64,000 nt of DNA from JASHPR01 sp963739645 (GTDB lineage Bacteria; Actinomycetota; Actinomycetes; Streptosporangiales; Streptosporangiaceae), in the NCBI GenBank assembly GCA_963739645.1, contig CAVUBM010000059.1:1-64000 (forward strand), read 5' to 3'. The translations under genes were made by a program, and so were the position numbers. Shown here in pieces: positions 9,161-20,505 of the stretch (the first letter of the stretch is position 1; the number at the start of each line of letters is the position of its first letter). The notes beneath the pieces were generated by a model that searched no databases, was not told the origin of the DNA, and saw only the letters and a program-made list of their open reading frames with translations.

Positions 9161-10525
9161 GTGGACCAGACCGCAGCGCCCGACCAGCGCGCCATCAACG
9201 TATTCCTCGCCGACGACAACCTAATCGTCCGCGAGGGAGTACGCGCGCTCATCGAGCGTCACCCCGACCTCCATGTGGTAGGCGTGGCCGCCGACTACGA
9301 CGGGGTCGTGAACGGCGCCATCGCCACCGAGCCGCAGGTGCTGGTCACCGACGTCCGGATGCCGCCGTCCTTTCACCGGGAGGGCATCGACGCCGCCAAG
9401 GAGGTGCGCAAGCGCCACCCGGGGACCGGGGTCGTGGTGCTCTCGCAGTACGACGACCCCGAGTACGCGGTCTCGCTGCTCGCCGAGGGCTCGGCCGGCT
9501 ACGGCTACCTGCTGAAGGACCGCGTGGCCGAGGGCAACCAGCTGGCCGACGCCATCCGCAGCGTGGCCACCGGCGGCACCGCGCTCGACCCGGCCATCGT
9601 CGAGGCCCTGGTCCAGCCGGTCATCTCGCCCGGCGGGCTGCTCCCCGCGGAAGAGGAGCTGCTCAGCATGATCGCGGAGGGCAAGCCGATCAAGGCCATC
9701 GCGGTGGCCAGGCAGGCTCCGCCTGAGGCGGTCGACGCGGAGGTGGAGGCGGTCTTCGTCAAGCTGGCCGCGGGTGTCGCGTCAGGGAACTCGACTGCGC
9801 TGAACCGGCTCAGGCTGCTGCACCAGGCCATCGTGGACCGCGAGGAGCAGGGCGAGACGCTGTCCCGGCTGCTGCCCGGCGGGCTCGCCGAGAAGCTCCG
9901 CGACGGGCGGCAGCGGATCGGCGAGACCGAGCGGGTGATCGTGACCGTGCTCATGAGCGACATCAGGTCCTACTCGACCATCGCCGAGCACGCCGACCCG
10001 AGCCAGCTGGCCGGCCAGCTCAACACGCACCGGGCGGCCATGAACCGTGCGATCCTCGGAGAGGGGGGAACGGTCATGCAGTTTGTCGGAGACGCCGTGA
10101 TGGCGGTCTTCGGCGCCCCGTTCCCGCAGCCCGACCACGCGGACCGGGCCGTGGCCGCGGCCGCGGCCATGCACTCGCTGCAGGCCGAGATCAACGTCCG
10201 CTGGGCGGCCGACGGGCTTGAGCCCTTCGGCCTGGGCATCGGGCTGTCCACCGGCGACGCCGCGGCGGCCCTGCTCGGCTCGGAGGAGCGGCTGGAATAC
10301 ACCCTGGTCGGCGACACGGTCAACCTGTCCCAGCGGCTGCAGCAGCTCGCCGCGGCCGGCGAGACCGTGCTCTCCGAAGGCACAAGCCAGGCCCTCAGCG
10401 TGCCGGCGAACACGATCGCGCTGCCCGCCCAGCTGGTCAAGGGCCGCGATACTCCCATAACCGCCTATAAGCTCGCGGCGCCCGGGACCCCCATCCCGGT
10501 GCCGAGCCCGATCACAATCCGATGA
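9161..10525 (+). CDS. Receiver domain / LuxR-like linker / class III nucleotidyl cyclase fusion
   Basis: About 454 residues. Residues 12-135 form a response-regulator receiver with the acidic pair ADDN, phospho-acceptor in VTDVRMPP and conserved Lys in YLLKDR. Residues about 150-210 (EELLSMIAEGKPIKAIAVARQ) resemble a LuxR-type helix-turn-helix that has lost its consensus. Residues 260-430 are a class III cyclase domain: metal Asp in MSDIRSYS, second metal Asp in VGDAVMAVFG, and GDTVNLSQRL with the transition-state Asn and Arg. It should make cAMP or cGMP in the cytoplasm under control of a sensor kinase. The GTG at 9161 is the best start; GTG at 9144 and ATG at 9065 are alternatives. It is followed after 16 bp by the ABC ATPase gene. 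Confidence 0.88.
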   Translation: MDQTAAPDQRAINVFLADDNLIVREGVRALIERHPDLHVVGVAADYDGVVNGAIATEPQVLVTDVRMPPSFHREGIDAAKEVRKRHPGTGVVVLSQYDDPEYAVSLLAEGSAGYGYLLKDRVAEGNQLADAIRSVATGGTALDPAIVEALVQPVISPGGLLPAEEELLSMIAEGKPIKAIAVARQAPPEAVDAEVEAVFVKLAAGVASGNSTALNRLRLLHQAIVDREEQGETLSRLLPGGLAEKLRDGRQRIGETERVIVTVLMSDIRSYSTIAEHADPSQLAGQLNTHRAAMNRAILGEGGTVMQFVGDAVMAVFGAPFPQPDHADRAVAAAAAMHSLQAEINVRWAADGLEPFGLGIGLSTGDAAAALLGSEERLEYTLVGDTVNLSQRLQQLAAAGETVLSEGTSQALSVPANTIALPAQLVKGRDTPITAYKLAAPGTPIPVPSPITIR

Positions 10526-10541
10526 CGACCCGGGGGGGCCG

Positions 10542-11273
<732 letters not shown>

Positions 11274-11275
11274 CC

Positions 11276-13837
11276 GTGAACCGGTCCGCGGCATCGCTGG
11301 CGTGGTACCGGTTCCGGGTCACGTTCCGCCGCCGGCTCGGCGGCTACCTCACCCTGGCCATCCTGGTCGGGCTGATCGGCGGGGTCGCCATGGCCGCGGT
11401 GACCGCCGCCCGGCGCACCGAGTCCTCCTACCCCGACTACCTGACCAGCACCAACCCGTCGAGCCTGATCATCCAGCCGAACACCAACCTCACCGGCGCG
11501 GAGCACGGCCGCCCAGGCCGAACGGCTCTACCAGCAGCTGCTCAGCCAGCTCCGGCGCCTGCCGCACGTGAGCGGGCTGGCCACGTCGACGCCGTCAACG
11601 CCGCGCATGCTGACACCGCGCGGCGGGTACGGCACGGTGCTGTTCACCCAGGTGCAGCTCGTGGCCAGCAGCGACGGCATGTTCACCCGCCAGGACCGGC
11701 TGACGGTCATCGCCGGCCACCGCGCCGTCGCGCCCGGACCAGGTGGTGGCCACCACCCGGGCGGCCACCGCGCTGCACCTGCACGTGGGCTCGCGGCTAC
11801 GGCTGGTGTATGGGCGTCCAGCCCTAAGCCGGGACTGCCGCCGTTCTACCGGAAGCTCGACCTGACCGTGACCGGTATCGGCGTGGTCGGCACGCAGATC
11901 GTGCAGGACGACATCGACACCGCCCGCACCGGCTTCCTCATCGGCACTCCGGCTCTGGACCGGGAGTTCATTTCCTGTTGCACCGGCACGTCCTACATCG
12001 GGCTGCGGCTGGCGGGCGGTGGCCGGTACGACGCAGCCGTCGACCAGGACTACGTGAACCTGGCGACCTCCATCTTTCGGGAGCGGCTCCAGCCAGCTGC
12101 TGCAGCTCCTGCAGGTCTACAACACCGCAGCCATCGAGGCCGAGGCGCAGCGGGCCATCCGTCCCGAGGCGATCGCGCTGGGCGGTGTTCGGGCTGATCG
12201 CCGGGCTCGCCGCGCTGATCACCGGCGCTCAGTCCGTTTCCCGGCAGGTTCGCGCCGCCACCGACGACGCCGGCATCCTGCGAGCCCTGGGCGCTGGGCC
12301 CGCGGCCACCACCGCCGACGGCACGCTGGGCGTCCTCGCCGCGGTCGTGGCCGGGGCCCTGCTGGCCACGGCCGTCGCCGTCGGCCTGTCGCCGTTCTCG
12401 CTTTTCGGGCCGGCCCGCCAGGCGGAGCCGGGGCGCGGCATCTACATCGACTGGGCCGTGCTCGGCTTCGGCATGCTCGGGCTGGTCGTGGTCCTGGGCG
12501 CGATCACCGCCGTGTCCGGCTACCGGCAGGCACCGCACCGCGCCGCCACGCGCGAGCAAGCCGCCGACCGTGGTTCTGCCCTGGTCCGGGCCGGGCTGGG
12601 CGGCGGGCTGGGAGCCTCGGGGGTGGCCGGGCTGCGGTTCGCGCTGGAGCCTGGCCGGGGCCGGACCGCCGTCCCGGTACGGTCGGTGCTGACCGGAGCG
12701 GTGCTGGCCGTCATCGTGGTCGCCGCGACGCTGACGTTTGGCGCCAGCCTCAGCTACCTCATTTCCCGGCCCGCCCTGTACGGCTGGAACTTCAGCTACG
12801 CGCTGTACTCGACCGACGGGTGGGGGCCGTTCCCTCCGCAGACCACGCCGCTGCTGCACCGGGACCGGCTGATCGCCGCCACCACCGGGGTGTACTTCCT
12901 CACCGTCCAGATCAACGGGCAGACGGTGCCGGCCATCCTCTCCCCGGCCCGCCCGGCCATAGGCCCGCGCATCCTGACCGGCCGCGGGCTCGATGGCCCC
13001 GGCCAGGTCGTGCTCGGCCCGGCCACGCTGGCCGCGCTGCACAAGCAGGTCGGCGACGAGATCACGGTGCGGCTCGGCCCGGTGATCCGCGGCGCCCGGC
13101 TGAAGATCGTCGGCACGGCGGCGCTACCCGCCCTCGGCGACACGCTCGGTGTCCATCCCTCGCTGTCCACCGGTGCGGTCATGCCTACCAGCGTGGTGTC
13201 GCGGGCCGCGCTCCGGCAAGACGGCCCGGAGTCCGGCCCCAACGCCATCCTGGTCCGGATGCGGCCCGGCGTGAGCCAGGCCGCGGGCCTGCGGTCGCTG
13301 CAGCAGATCGCCGGCGAATACGACAAGATCGCGCATTCCCCGCAGATCGTGGAACACGCGGGCCCGACGGCGCTGGAGCTGACGGCGAACGTACTGCCGG
13401 TGCAGCGGCCCGCCGAGATTGTGAACTACAAGTCCATGGGCACGATGCCGGTGATCCTGGCCGGCGGGGTGGCGGCCGGGGCGGTGGCCGCGCTCGCACT
13501 CGCCCTCTTGGCGTCGGTGCGGAGACGGAGGCGTGACCTGGCCCTGCTGAAGACGCTGGGCTTTACCCGGCGCCAGCTGGCCGGGGCCGTGGCCTGGCAG
13601 GCCACGGTGGTCGCTGTGGTGGGCCTGGTCATCGGCGGGCCGCTGGGGATCGCGGCGGGCCGATGGCTGTGGACTCTGTTCGCGCACCAGCTGTCCGCCG
13701 TTCCGGATCCGGTGATCCCGGCCTCCTCCATCGCCCTGGCGGCCCTGGTCGCGCTGATCCTGGCCAACCTGGTCGCGGCTCTGCCGGGCCTGCAGGCGGC
13801 CCGCACGCCGGCCGCGCTGCTGCTGCGGGCGGAGTAA
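11276..13837 (+). CDS. FtsX/MacB-type ABC permease 1 (five frame breaks)
   Basis: A protein of about 850 residues with two FtsX domains. It starts with a basic, Arg-rich end (WYRFRVTFRRRLGGYLT) and a membrane helix, then a large extracytoplasmic domain, three helices around 12180-12540 (FGLIAGLAALITGAQS), a second outside domain and a final FtsX domain (RRRRDLALLKTLGFTRRQLAG). Frames change near 11508, 11735, 11820, 12090 and 12182; from 12185 to the end it reads cleanly. It begins 2 bp after the ATPase gene. It is closely related to permeases 2 and 3 downstream, even at nucleotide level at the 5' end. Confidence 0.8.
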
Positions 13838-13855
13838 CGCATGCGGAAGGGAGCC

Positions 13856-16374
13856 GTGACGCGGGTGGCCTGGTACCGGTCCCGGGCCACGTTCCGGCGC
13901 CGGCTCGGCGGTTACCTGGCCCTGGCCGTGATCATCGGCCTGGTCGGCGGCGTGGCGATGGCCTCGGTCATCGCGGCCCGGCGCACCGACGCGTCATACC
14001 CGAAGTTCCTGGCCAGCACCAGCCCATCGGATCTCGTGGTGCAGCCGTTCACGACGCCGTCTTATGCACCTGGGTTCGCCCGCCAGCTGGCCCGGCTGCC
14101 GCACGTGCGCGGGGCCGCGGTGGCCGTGCCGCTCACCGCGGCGACCATCACCCGGAGCGGGAAGCTCGGCACCGTGCTGCTCGCGCACGTGCAGCTGGCC
14201 GCCCCGGTGGCGGGCGGCGGCCTGTTCTCCGGTCAGGACCGGATCACGATCACCGCGGGCCGACGGGCCGACCCGCGAAGCCCGGACCAGGTGGTCGCCA
14301 CGCCGGATGCCGCCGCGGTGCTCCACCTGCACGTGGGATCGCGGTTGCGGGTCGGCCTGATCAGCAGGACCAAGTCCAGCGGCATCCCCCGGAGTGCCGA
14401 TCTGTCCGTCGTCGGGATCGGCGTGCTCAACAACCAGGTCCTCCAGGACAGCGTCGACTCCGGCCGGACCGGCTTCCTGGTCGGCACGCCCGCGCTGGCC
14501 CGGGAGTTCGCCTCCTGCTGCGCCAGCGGCATGACCGTCGGCCTGCGCCTGGACGGCGGCAGCAGGTACGACACGGCCGTGGCCCAGGAGTACCAGCATC
14601 TGCTGACGACCAGCTCTTATATCTCGCCCGGCCAATCGCGAGCTCTACGTCTACGTCACCTCGGCCATCGAGGCCCAGGCGCAGCGGTCGATCCGCCCGG
14701 AGGCCATCGCCCTGACGGTGTTCGGGTTGATCGCCGGGCTCGCCGCACTGATCATCGGCACCCAGTCCATATCCCGGCAGCTCCGGGCCGGGGCGGACGA
14801 CGCCGGAGCGCTGCGGGCGCTGGGTGCCGGACCGGCGATGATCATGGCCGACGGGCTGCCTGGCATCGTGGCGGCCGTGGCGGCCGGGGCGCTGCTCGCC
14901 GCCACGGCGGCCGTCGCCCTGTCACCGTTCTCGCTGTTCGGGCCGGTACGGGAGGTAGAGCCCGGGCGCGGGATCTACCTCGACTGGACCGTGCTCGGGC
15001 TGGGAGTGATCGGGCTGGTGCTCGTGCTCGGCGGCGTGGCGGCCGTCATCGCCTACCGCCAGGCCCCGCACCGGGCGGCCGGCGCGCGACCAGGCCGGCG
15101 ACCGCAGGCCGTCCGTGGTCCGGGCCGCGACGGCGGCCCGGCTGCCGGCCGCGGGAGTGGAGGGCCTGCGGCTGGCCCTGGACCCTGGGCGGGGGCGTAC
15201 CGCGGTGCCGGTCCGCTCGGTCCTGGCGGGCGCGGTGCTGGCCATGGCCGTCGTCAGCGCCACCCTCACCTTCGGCGCCAGCCTGACCACGCTGGTCGCC
15301 CATCCGTCCCTGTATGGCTGGAACTTCAACTACGCCCTGTACGCGGTGCAGGGCTGGGGCAGCGTGCCGGTCAAGTGGGCCGGCCCGCTGCTGGCCGGCG
15401 ACAGGTCGGTGGCCGCCACCACCAGGGTGGAATTCGCGACGGTCCAGGTCAACGGCCAGACCGTGCCCGCCATCGCGGCCCCCACCCGCCCCGCGGTAGG
15501 CCCGCACGTCCTGACTGGGCACGGGCTCGACGGCACCCACGACATCGTGCTCGGCCCGGCCACCCTGGCCCAGCTGCACCAGCGGGTGGGCGGCATCGTG
15601 ACCATGGCCAGCGGCGCCTTCCACGTGCGGCTCCGGATCGCGGGCACGGCCACCATGCCGGCGATCGGCGGCGTGCTGAGCGTCCACCCCTCGATGAGCA
15701 CCGGGGCGCTGTTCTCCACGGCCATTCTGCCGGGAGCGGCTGGCTCCGGCCCGTTCGGTGCTGTTCTGGCCGGCCCGAACGCGATCCTGGTCCGGCTGCG
15801 GCCCGGCGTCAGTCCGGCGGCAGGTCAGCGGTCGATGCAGGCGATCACCAGGCGGATCACGGCGGCGCTCAACTCGCCGCGAGTGCTGGCGGCCAGCGGC
15901 GGTGACTCGGTGGCGGACACCGTGGATCTGCTTCCGGCGCAGCGGCCAGCCGAGATCGTGAACTACCGCAGCATGGGCGTCATGCCCGCGGTCCTGGCCG
16001 GGGGGCTCGCCATCGGGGCGGTGGCAGGCCTCGGCCTGACCCTGGTGGCGTCGGTGCGGCGGCGGCGGCGCGACTTCGCGCTGCTCAAGACGCTGGGCTT
16101 TACCCGCATCCAGCTCTCGGGAACGGTGGCGTGGCAGTCCTCGGTGATCGCCGCGGCCGGGCTGGTGGTGGGGGTACCAGTGGGTATCGCGTTCGGGCGG
16201 CTGCTGTGGCTGGCCTTCGCGCACCAGCTGTCCGCGGTTCCTGAGGCCGTGGTGCCGACCGCCTCGATCGCCCTGGCCGCGGCGGCCGCGCTGGTGCTGG
16301 CCAACCTGGTCGCCGCCCTGCCGGGCCGGCAGGCAGCCCGCACCCCAGCCGCGCTGCTGCTGAGGGCCGAGTGA
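13856..16374 (+). CDS. FtsX/MacB-type ABC permease 2 (two frame breaks)
   Basis: Paralogue of permease 1, about 838 residues. The GTG at 13856 (MTRVAWYRSR) fits the start of permease 3 and has AAGGGAG just upstream; an ATG at 13841 is less well placed. The layout is the same: N-terminal helix with ASVIAARRTDASY, extracytoplasmic domain, central helices (FGLIAGLAALIIGTQS), second outside domain and a terminal FtsX domain with RRRRDFALLKTLGFTR. Frames change near 14632 and 15083. It lies 18 bp after permease 1, in the same operon. Confidence 0.82.
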
Positions 16375-16393
16375 TGGGACGGGGGGAATCAGC

Positions 16394-17113
16394 ATGACGC
16401 GGGTGGCGTGGTACCGGTTCCGGGTCACGTTCCGGCGTCGGCTCGGCGGGTACCTGGCGCTGGCCCTGCTGGTCGGGCTGGTCGGCGAGGAATTCGGCCC
16501 GATCTCCGGCCCCAACGCCATCTTTATCCGGATGCGCCCCGGCCTGAGCCCGTCGGCCGGGCTGCGCTCGCTCAGGCAGGTCACCGGGCAGCTCAACCGG
16601 GACGGGACCTCGCCCGAGGTCACCGCCATCGTGGGCGACATCACGAAGTACCTCAAGTTCGCCTCGCTGCTGCCGGTACAGCGGTCGGCTGAGATCGTGA
16701 ATTACCGGTCGATGGGCCGGGTGCCGGCCATCCTGGCTGGCGGGCTGGCGGCCGGGGCCGTCGCCGCCCTCGGGCTGACGCTGGTCGCGTCCGTGCGACG
16801 GCGCCGGCGCGAGTTCACACTGCTGAAGACGCTAGGTTTCACCCGGCGGCAGCTGGCCGGGGCCGTGGCCTGGCAAGCGTCCGTGATCGCCGTGATCGGG
16901 CTGGTGATCGGCGTGCCGCTGGGCATCGCCGTCGGCCGGTGGCTGTGGCTCGCCTTCGCCCACGAGCTGTCGGCTGTGCCCAACCCGGTGATCCCGGTCG
17001 CGTCGGTCACCTTGGCCACCGTGGGCGCCCTGATCCTGGCTAACCTCGTCGCCGCGCTGCCTGGCCGGCGGGCCGCGCGTACACCTGCGGCTGAGGTCTT
17101 GCGAGCGGAGTGA
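16394..17113 (+). CDS. Truncated FtsX-type permease 3 with in-frame internal deletion
   Basis: 239 residues, an uninterrupted frame. The first 30 residues (MTRVAWYRFRVTFRRRLGGY) match the starts of permeases 1 and 2. The text then jumps from the first membrane helix (LVGLVGEE) directly to FGPISGPNAIFIRMRPG, which corresponds to about residue 620 of the paralogues, and goes on through the complete terminal FtsX domain (RRRREFTLLKTLGFTRRQ) to the usual ARTPAAEVLRAE ending. About 600 residues are missing. A good ribosome site (GGGGGGAA) precedes the ATG. It could be a working half-permease or a remnant of recombination between paralogues. Confidence 0.85.
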   Translation: MTRVAWYRFRVTFRRRLGGYLALALLVGLVGEEFGPISGPNAIFIRMRPGLSPSAGLRSLRQVTGQLNRDGTSPEVTAIVGDITKYLKFASLLPVQRSAEIVNYRSMGRVPAILAGGLAAGAVAALGLTLVASVRRRRREFTLLKTLGFTRRQLAGAVAWQASVIAVIGLVIGVPLGIAVGRWLWLAFAHELSAVPNPVIPVASVTLATVGALILANLVAALPGRRAARTPAAEVLRAE

Positions 17114-17115
17114 GG

Positions 17116-19255
17116 ATGGACAGTAGCAAAGTCATGACGAACACCGCCGTCAACGATCCGCCCGCCACGGCCACGTCGCCGGGCGGCAGCGCCGCGCCGG
17201 CTCCTGGCTGGCGTGCTGGTGCCGGTGCTCACCGTGGCGATCGTGGTGATCGGGCTGCGCGTGCCCGCGGGCGGGCTGCCCACGCTGCAGGCCGTGGCCT
17301 TCGGCCTGGTCGTGGTGGGCGCGGTGTCAGGCGCCATCCTGGCCCGGTCGGCGCAGCGGGTCGCGATCTGGCAGGTGGCATTCGGCGCGCTGGTCGCGTC
17401 GGTGGCGCTGACCGCCGCACGGATCGGTGACGAGGCGGGTCAGCATCACGCCGCGCGGGCCGTGGCCACGGTGGCCGTCCCCGTGGTCATCGCGATCTCC
17501 TGCCACATGCTGCTCGCCCTGCCCGACGGCAGGCTCGGCGGTCAGGCCCGCCGGGCCGGCGCCTGGGTGGCGTACGCCGCGGCACTGGTCATCGGCCTGG
17601 CCCTGGCCATCGCCGGACGCCCGTTCCCGGCCTGGGCCGCGGCCCTGCTCTGGGTGCTGGCCTGGGCGTGCGCGCTCCCCGCGGTCCGGCTGCGGTACCT
17701 GGCCGCCAGCGCCAGGGACCGGCAGCGGATGCAGTGGATGGCCGTCGGCGCCATCCTGGCCGCCGACGCGGCGCTCGTGGTCGCGGTCCTGCATGTGCTC
17801 GTCGGGTGGCCAGCACAGGTCGCGGCCGTGGCCGCGGGCTGCGCGGCGCTGCTCGCGCTCGGCATGATCGCCGGCGAGGTCCGCGGGCTCGGGCCCTACG
17901 GCGGCCGGGTGCTGGTCCAGGTGCTGTCCGTCGCGGGCTTCACCGTGGTGGTCGCGGCCATTTACCTCGTGATCGTGCTGGGCATCGGGACCCAGCCGCA
18001 TGACTCGGGAGACCGCGAGATCCTGGGGCTGTCGATGCTGGCCGCCGCGGTGGCGGCGATCGGGTACCTGCCGGCCAGGGAGCGGCTCGTGGCCTCGGCG
18101 ACCCGGTTCGTCTACGGCGCCAAGGAGGCGCCGGACGAGACGCTCCGCACGTTCGGCAGCCGCCTGACCCGGGCCATCCCCATGGACGAGCTGCTGCTGC
18201 AGCTGGCCGAGTCCCTGCGCAAGACCATGGGGCTAACCAGCGCCGAGGTCTACACGGGAACCGGCGACGTGCTGGAGCGCGCGGCCGCGGTGCCCGACAC
18301 CGGGGCCAGGTCGGTCGTGGTCACCTCCCGGGAGCGCCAGGTGGTGGCCCGGGCCGGGGTCTCCGGCAACGCGTGGGCCTTGGTCTGGCTGCCGTCGCTG
18401 CTGGACGGGCGCGGCCAGGTCCAGATCCGGGTGGCGCCGGTCAGTCACGGCGGCGAGCTGCTCGGGCTGATCGTCGCGGAACGGCCGGTCACGGCCGACG
18501 TGTTCTCCGATGAGGACGATCGCGTGCTCACCGAGCTGGCCCGGCAGGTCGGACTCGCGGTGCACAACGCGCGGCTGGACACGGCCCTGCAGACCACCCT
18601 GGACGAGCTGCGCAAGCAGGCCGATGAGCTGCGTCAGTCCCGGGCCCGCGTCGTGGCCAGCGGCGACGCCGAGCGCCGCCGCGTGGAGCGCAACCTGCAC
18701 GATGGCGCGCAGCAGCACCTGGTGGCCATGGCGGTCAACCTGCGGCTGGCCCGCGACATCATGACCGACGACGCCGAGGCCGCGGGCGAGATGCTGGACC
18801 AGCTGGCCGATGACGTGAAGAACACCATCCAGGAGCTGCGCGAACTGGCCCACGGCATCTACCCGCCGCTGCTGGCCGACAGCGGCCTGGGCGAGGCGCT
18901 GCGCGCGGCCGCCAACCGCAGCCCGCTGGCGGTGGGCGTGACCGCGGACGGGATCGGCCGGTACGGCCCGGAGATCGAGGCCGCGGTCTACTTCTGCTGC
19001 CTGGAGGCGCTGCAGAACGCGGGCAAGCACGCGCCGCAGGCCCGGGTCGAGGTACGGCTCTGGGAGGAGTCGGGCGGCCTGCTGTTCTCGGTCATCGACG
19101 ACGGCCCCGGCTTCGACCCGGCCGCCGCCCGCGGCGGCCACGGCTTCGTCAACATGGCCGACCGGCTGGGCGCGATCGGCGGCACGGTGCGCTGGGAGTC
19201 GCAGCCCGGCCAGGGCGCCCAGATTCTCGGCTCGATCCCGCTGCTCGAGAACTGA
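17116..19255 (+). CDS. NarL-type sensor histidine kinase with membrane and GAF-like regions (one possible frame break)
   Basis: The clean frame runs from 17213 to 19255 (about 680 residues); an ATG at 17116 with GTGAGG upstream starts a Ser/Pro/Ala-rich leader that joins it only with a frame change near 17200. The N-terminal 290 residues hold about eight membrane helices. A GAF-like domain follows (MDELLLQLAESLRKTMG onward). The HisKA_3 dimerisation helix has the phosphorylated His in VERNLHDGAQQHL. The ATPase domain shows LEALQNAGKHA, DDGPGFDP and GGHGFVNMADRL. It directly follows the permease operon by 2 bp and probably controls it through one of the response regulators to the right. Confidence 0.88.
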
Positions 19256-19259
19256 GCTA

Positions 19260-19335
19260 GCCCAGGGGGACGACCCCCTGGAACCCCCGCGATGCCATCC
19301 GCTCGGGCCGACCTCCGGCCGGCCGTCGCGGCTGT
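19260..19335 (+). repeat. Dispersed intergenic repeat, copy 2, between convergent genes
   Basis: It contains a perfect hairpin CCAGGGGG-ACGA-CCCCCTGG (19262-19281), then GCCATCCGCTCGGGCCG and a second imperfect hairpin GGCCG-ACCTC-CGGCC. It occupies the gap between the kinase stop (19255) and the response-regulator stop (19351), and may act here as a terminator. Confidence 0.75.
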
Positions 19336-19350
19336 CAGCGGGAGACGGTG

Positions 19351-19746
19351 CTAGCGGGAGACAAAGGAGCCGGAGTTGCGCTCTTCCCAGAGCTGGCGGA
19401 TCGTGTCAGCGGCCAGCCGCTCCTTGTTCACGTACGCGGCCGCGCCGCTGGCCGCGGCTCCGGGCGGCAGATCGGCCGCGTCATAGGTCGAGCACAGGAT
19501 GACCACGACGTCGGGGTGGGCGGCCACAATCTGGCGGGTGGCCTCGATCCCCGTCATCTCCGGCATGTTGATGTCCATCAGCACCAGGGCCGGGTGCAGC
19601 CGGTCAACCAGCTCGATCGCCTCGGGACCGCTCGACGCCTCGCCGGCGAACTCGAAACCCTCGAGCCGACGCAGCACCGCCCGGGCAGCCGAGCGGAACG
19701 GCGCCTGGTCGTCTACCACAAGCACAGAGCGCGGGATGGTGGTCAC
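19351..19746 (-). CDS. Single-domain response regulator
   Basis: 131 residues that are little more than a receiver domain. The acidic pair is VVDDQ, the phospho-acceptor is Asp in LVLMDINMPEM, and the Thr/Ser position is CST. The usual conserved Lys lies in YVNKERL. There is no output domain; the tail ends RNSGSFVSR. The start is the GTG at 19746 (or TTG at 19749). It lies downstream of the NarL-type regulator and faces the kinase gene, so it may be a phosphate sink or relay for that kinase. Confidence 0.85.
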   Translation of the reverse strand: MTTIPRSVLVVDDQAPFRSAARAVLRRLEGFEFAGEASSGPEAIELVDRLHPALVLMDINMPEMTGIEATRQIVAAHPDVVVILCSTYDAADLPPGAAASGAAAYVNKERLAADTIRQLWEERNSGSFVSR

Positions 19747-19828
19747 CAAACCAGCCTCGCATGAGCCGCCGGAGAAGCCGAGGGTGGTGCCATCCTCCGG
19801 CGGGGTGTGGCCAGCCTCCCCCCGGCCA

Positions 19829-20505
19829 TTACCGGCCCGGCCTCTGGCTGAGGAACACGAGCACCGCCTTGACCCGGCGGTTGACGTCCTTTTCCTCGGA
19901 CAGCCCCAGCTTGGCGAAGATCGAGTTGGTGTGCTTCTCCACCGCGCGCTCGGTGACGAACAGGGTGGCCGCGATCGCCGCGTTGCTCTTGCCCTGGGCC
20001 ATTTCGGCGAGGATCTCCGACTCCCTGGGCGTCAGCGACGACAGGCCGGACTGGCGCTCCTGCGAACGCGCCCGCACCAGCTCGTCCACGACCATGGGGT
20101 CGATCACCGACCCGCCCTGAGCCACCGTGCGGATCGCCCTGGCCAGCTCGTCCACGCTGGCCACCCGCTCCTTGAGCAGGTAAGCCGCGCCCGGCCGAGC
20201 CGTGCTCGAGCAGCGCCACCGCGTAGCCGGGTGCGGTGTACTGGCTCAGCACCACCACGCCGACCGTGCGGGTGGTTCTCCCGCAGCCAGGCGGCGGCCT
20301 GGATGCCCTCGTCGGTGCCGGTGGGCGGCATCCGGATGTCGGTGACGACCACGTCGGGCTGCTGCTCAGCCACGACGGCAAGCAGCTGCGGCAGGTCGGA
20401 GGCCGCCCCGACCAGCTCGAATTCGTCATTGGCCGCCACGAGGCGGGAAATGCCCTCCCGCAGGAGCACATTGTCCTCGGCCAGCGCCACCCTGATCACA
20501 CCCAT
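19829..20505 (-). CDS. NarL/FixJ-type response regulator (two frame breaks)
   Basis: About 225 residues. The receiver has AEDN, phospho-Asp in VVTDIRMPPTGTDEG and Lys in YLLKERV. The C-terminal LuxR helix-turn-helix is LTPRESEILAEMAQGKSNAAIAATLFVTERAVEKHTNSIFAKLG. Frames change near 20270 and 20195 but the three pieces join into one normal protein. Its receiver is strikingly close to that of the cyclase fusion at 9161-10525 (DVRMPP/DIRMPP, VVVLSQY, GSAG). It is likely the partner of the kinase at 17116-19255. Confidence 0.85.

Noticed and set aside
16394..17113. Treating permease 3 as only a sequencing artefact
   Set aside because: The frame is open, the start and ribosome site are good and the junction is exact; an assembly collapse remains possible but is not the only reading.
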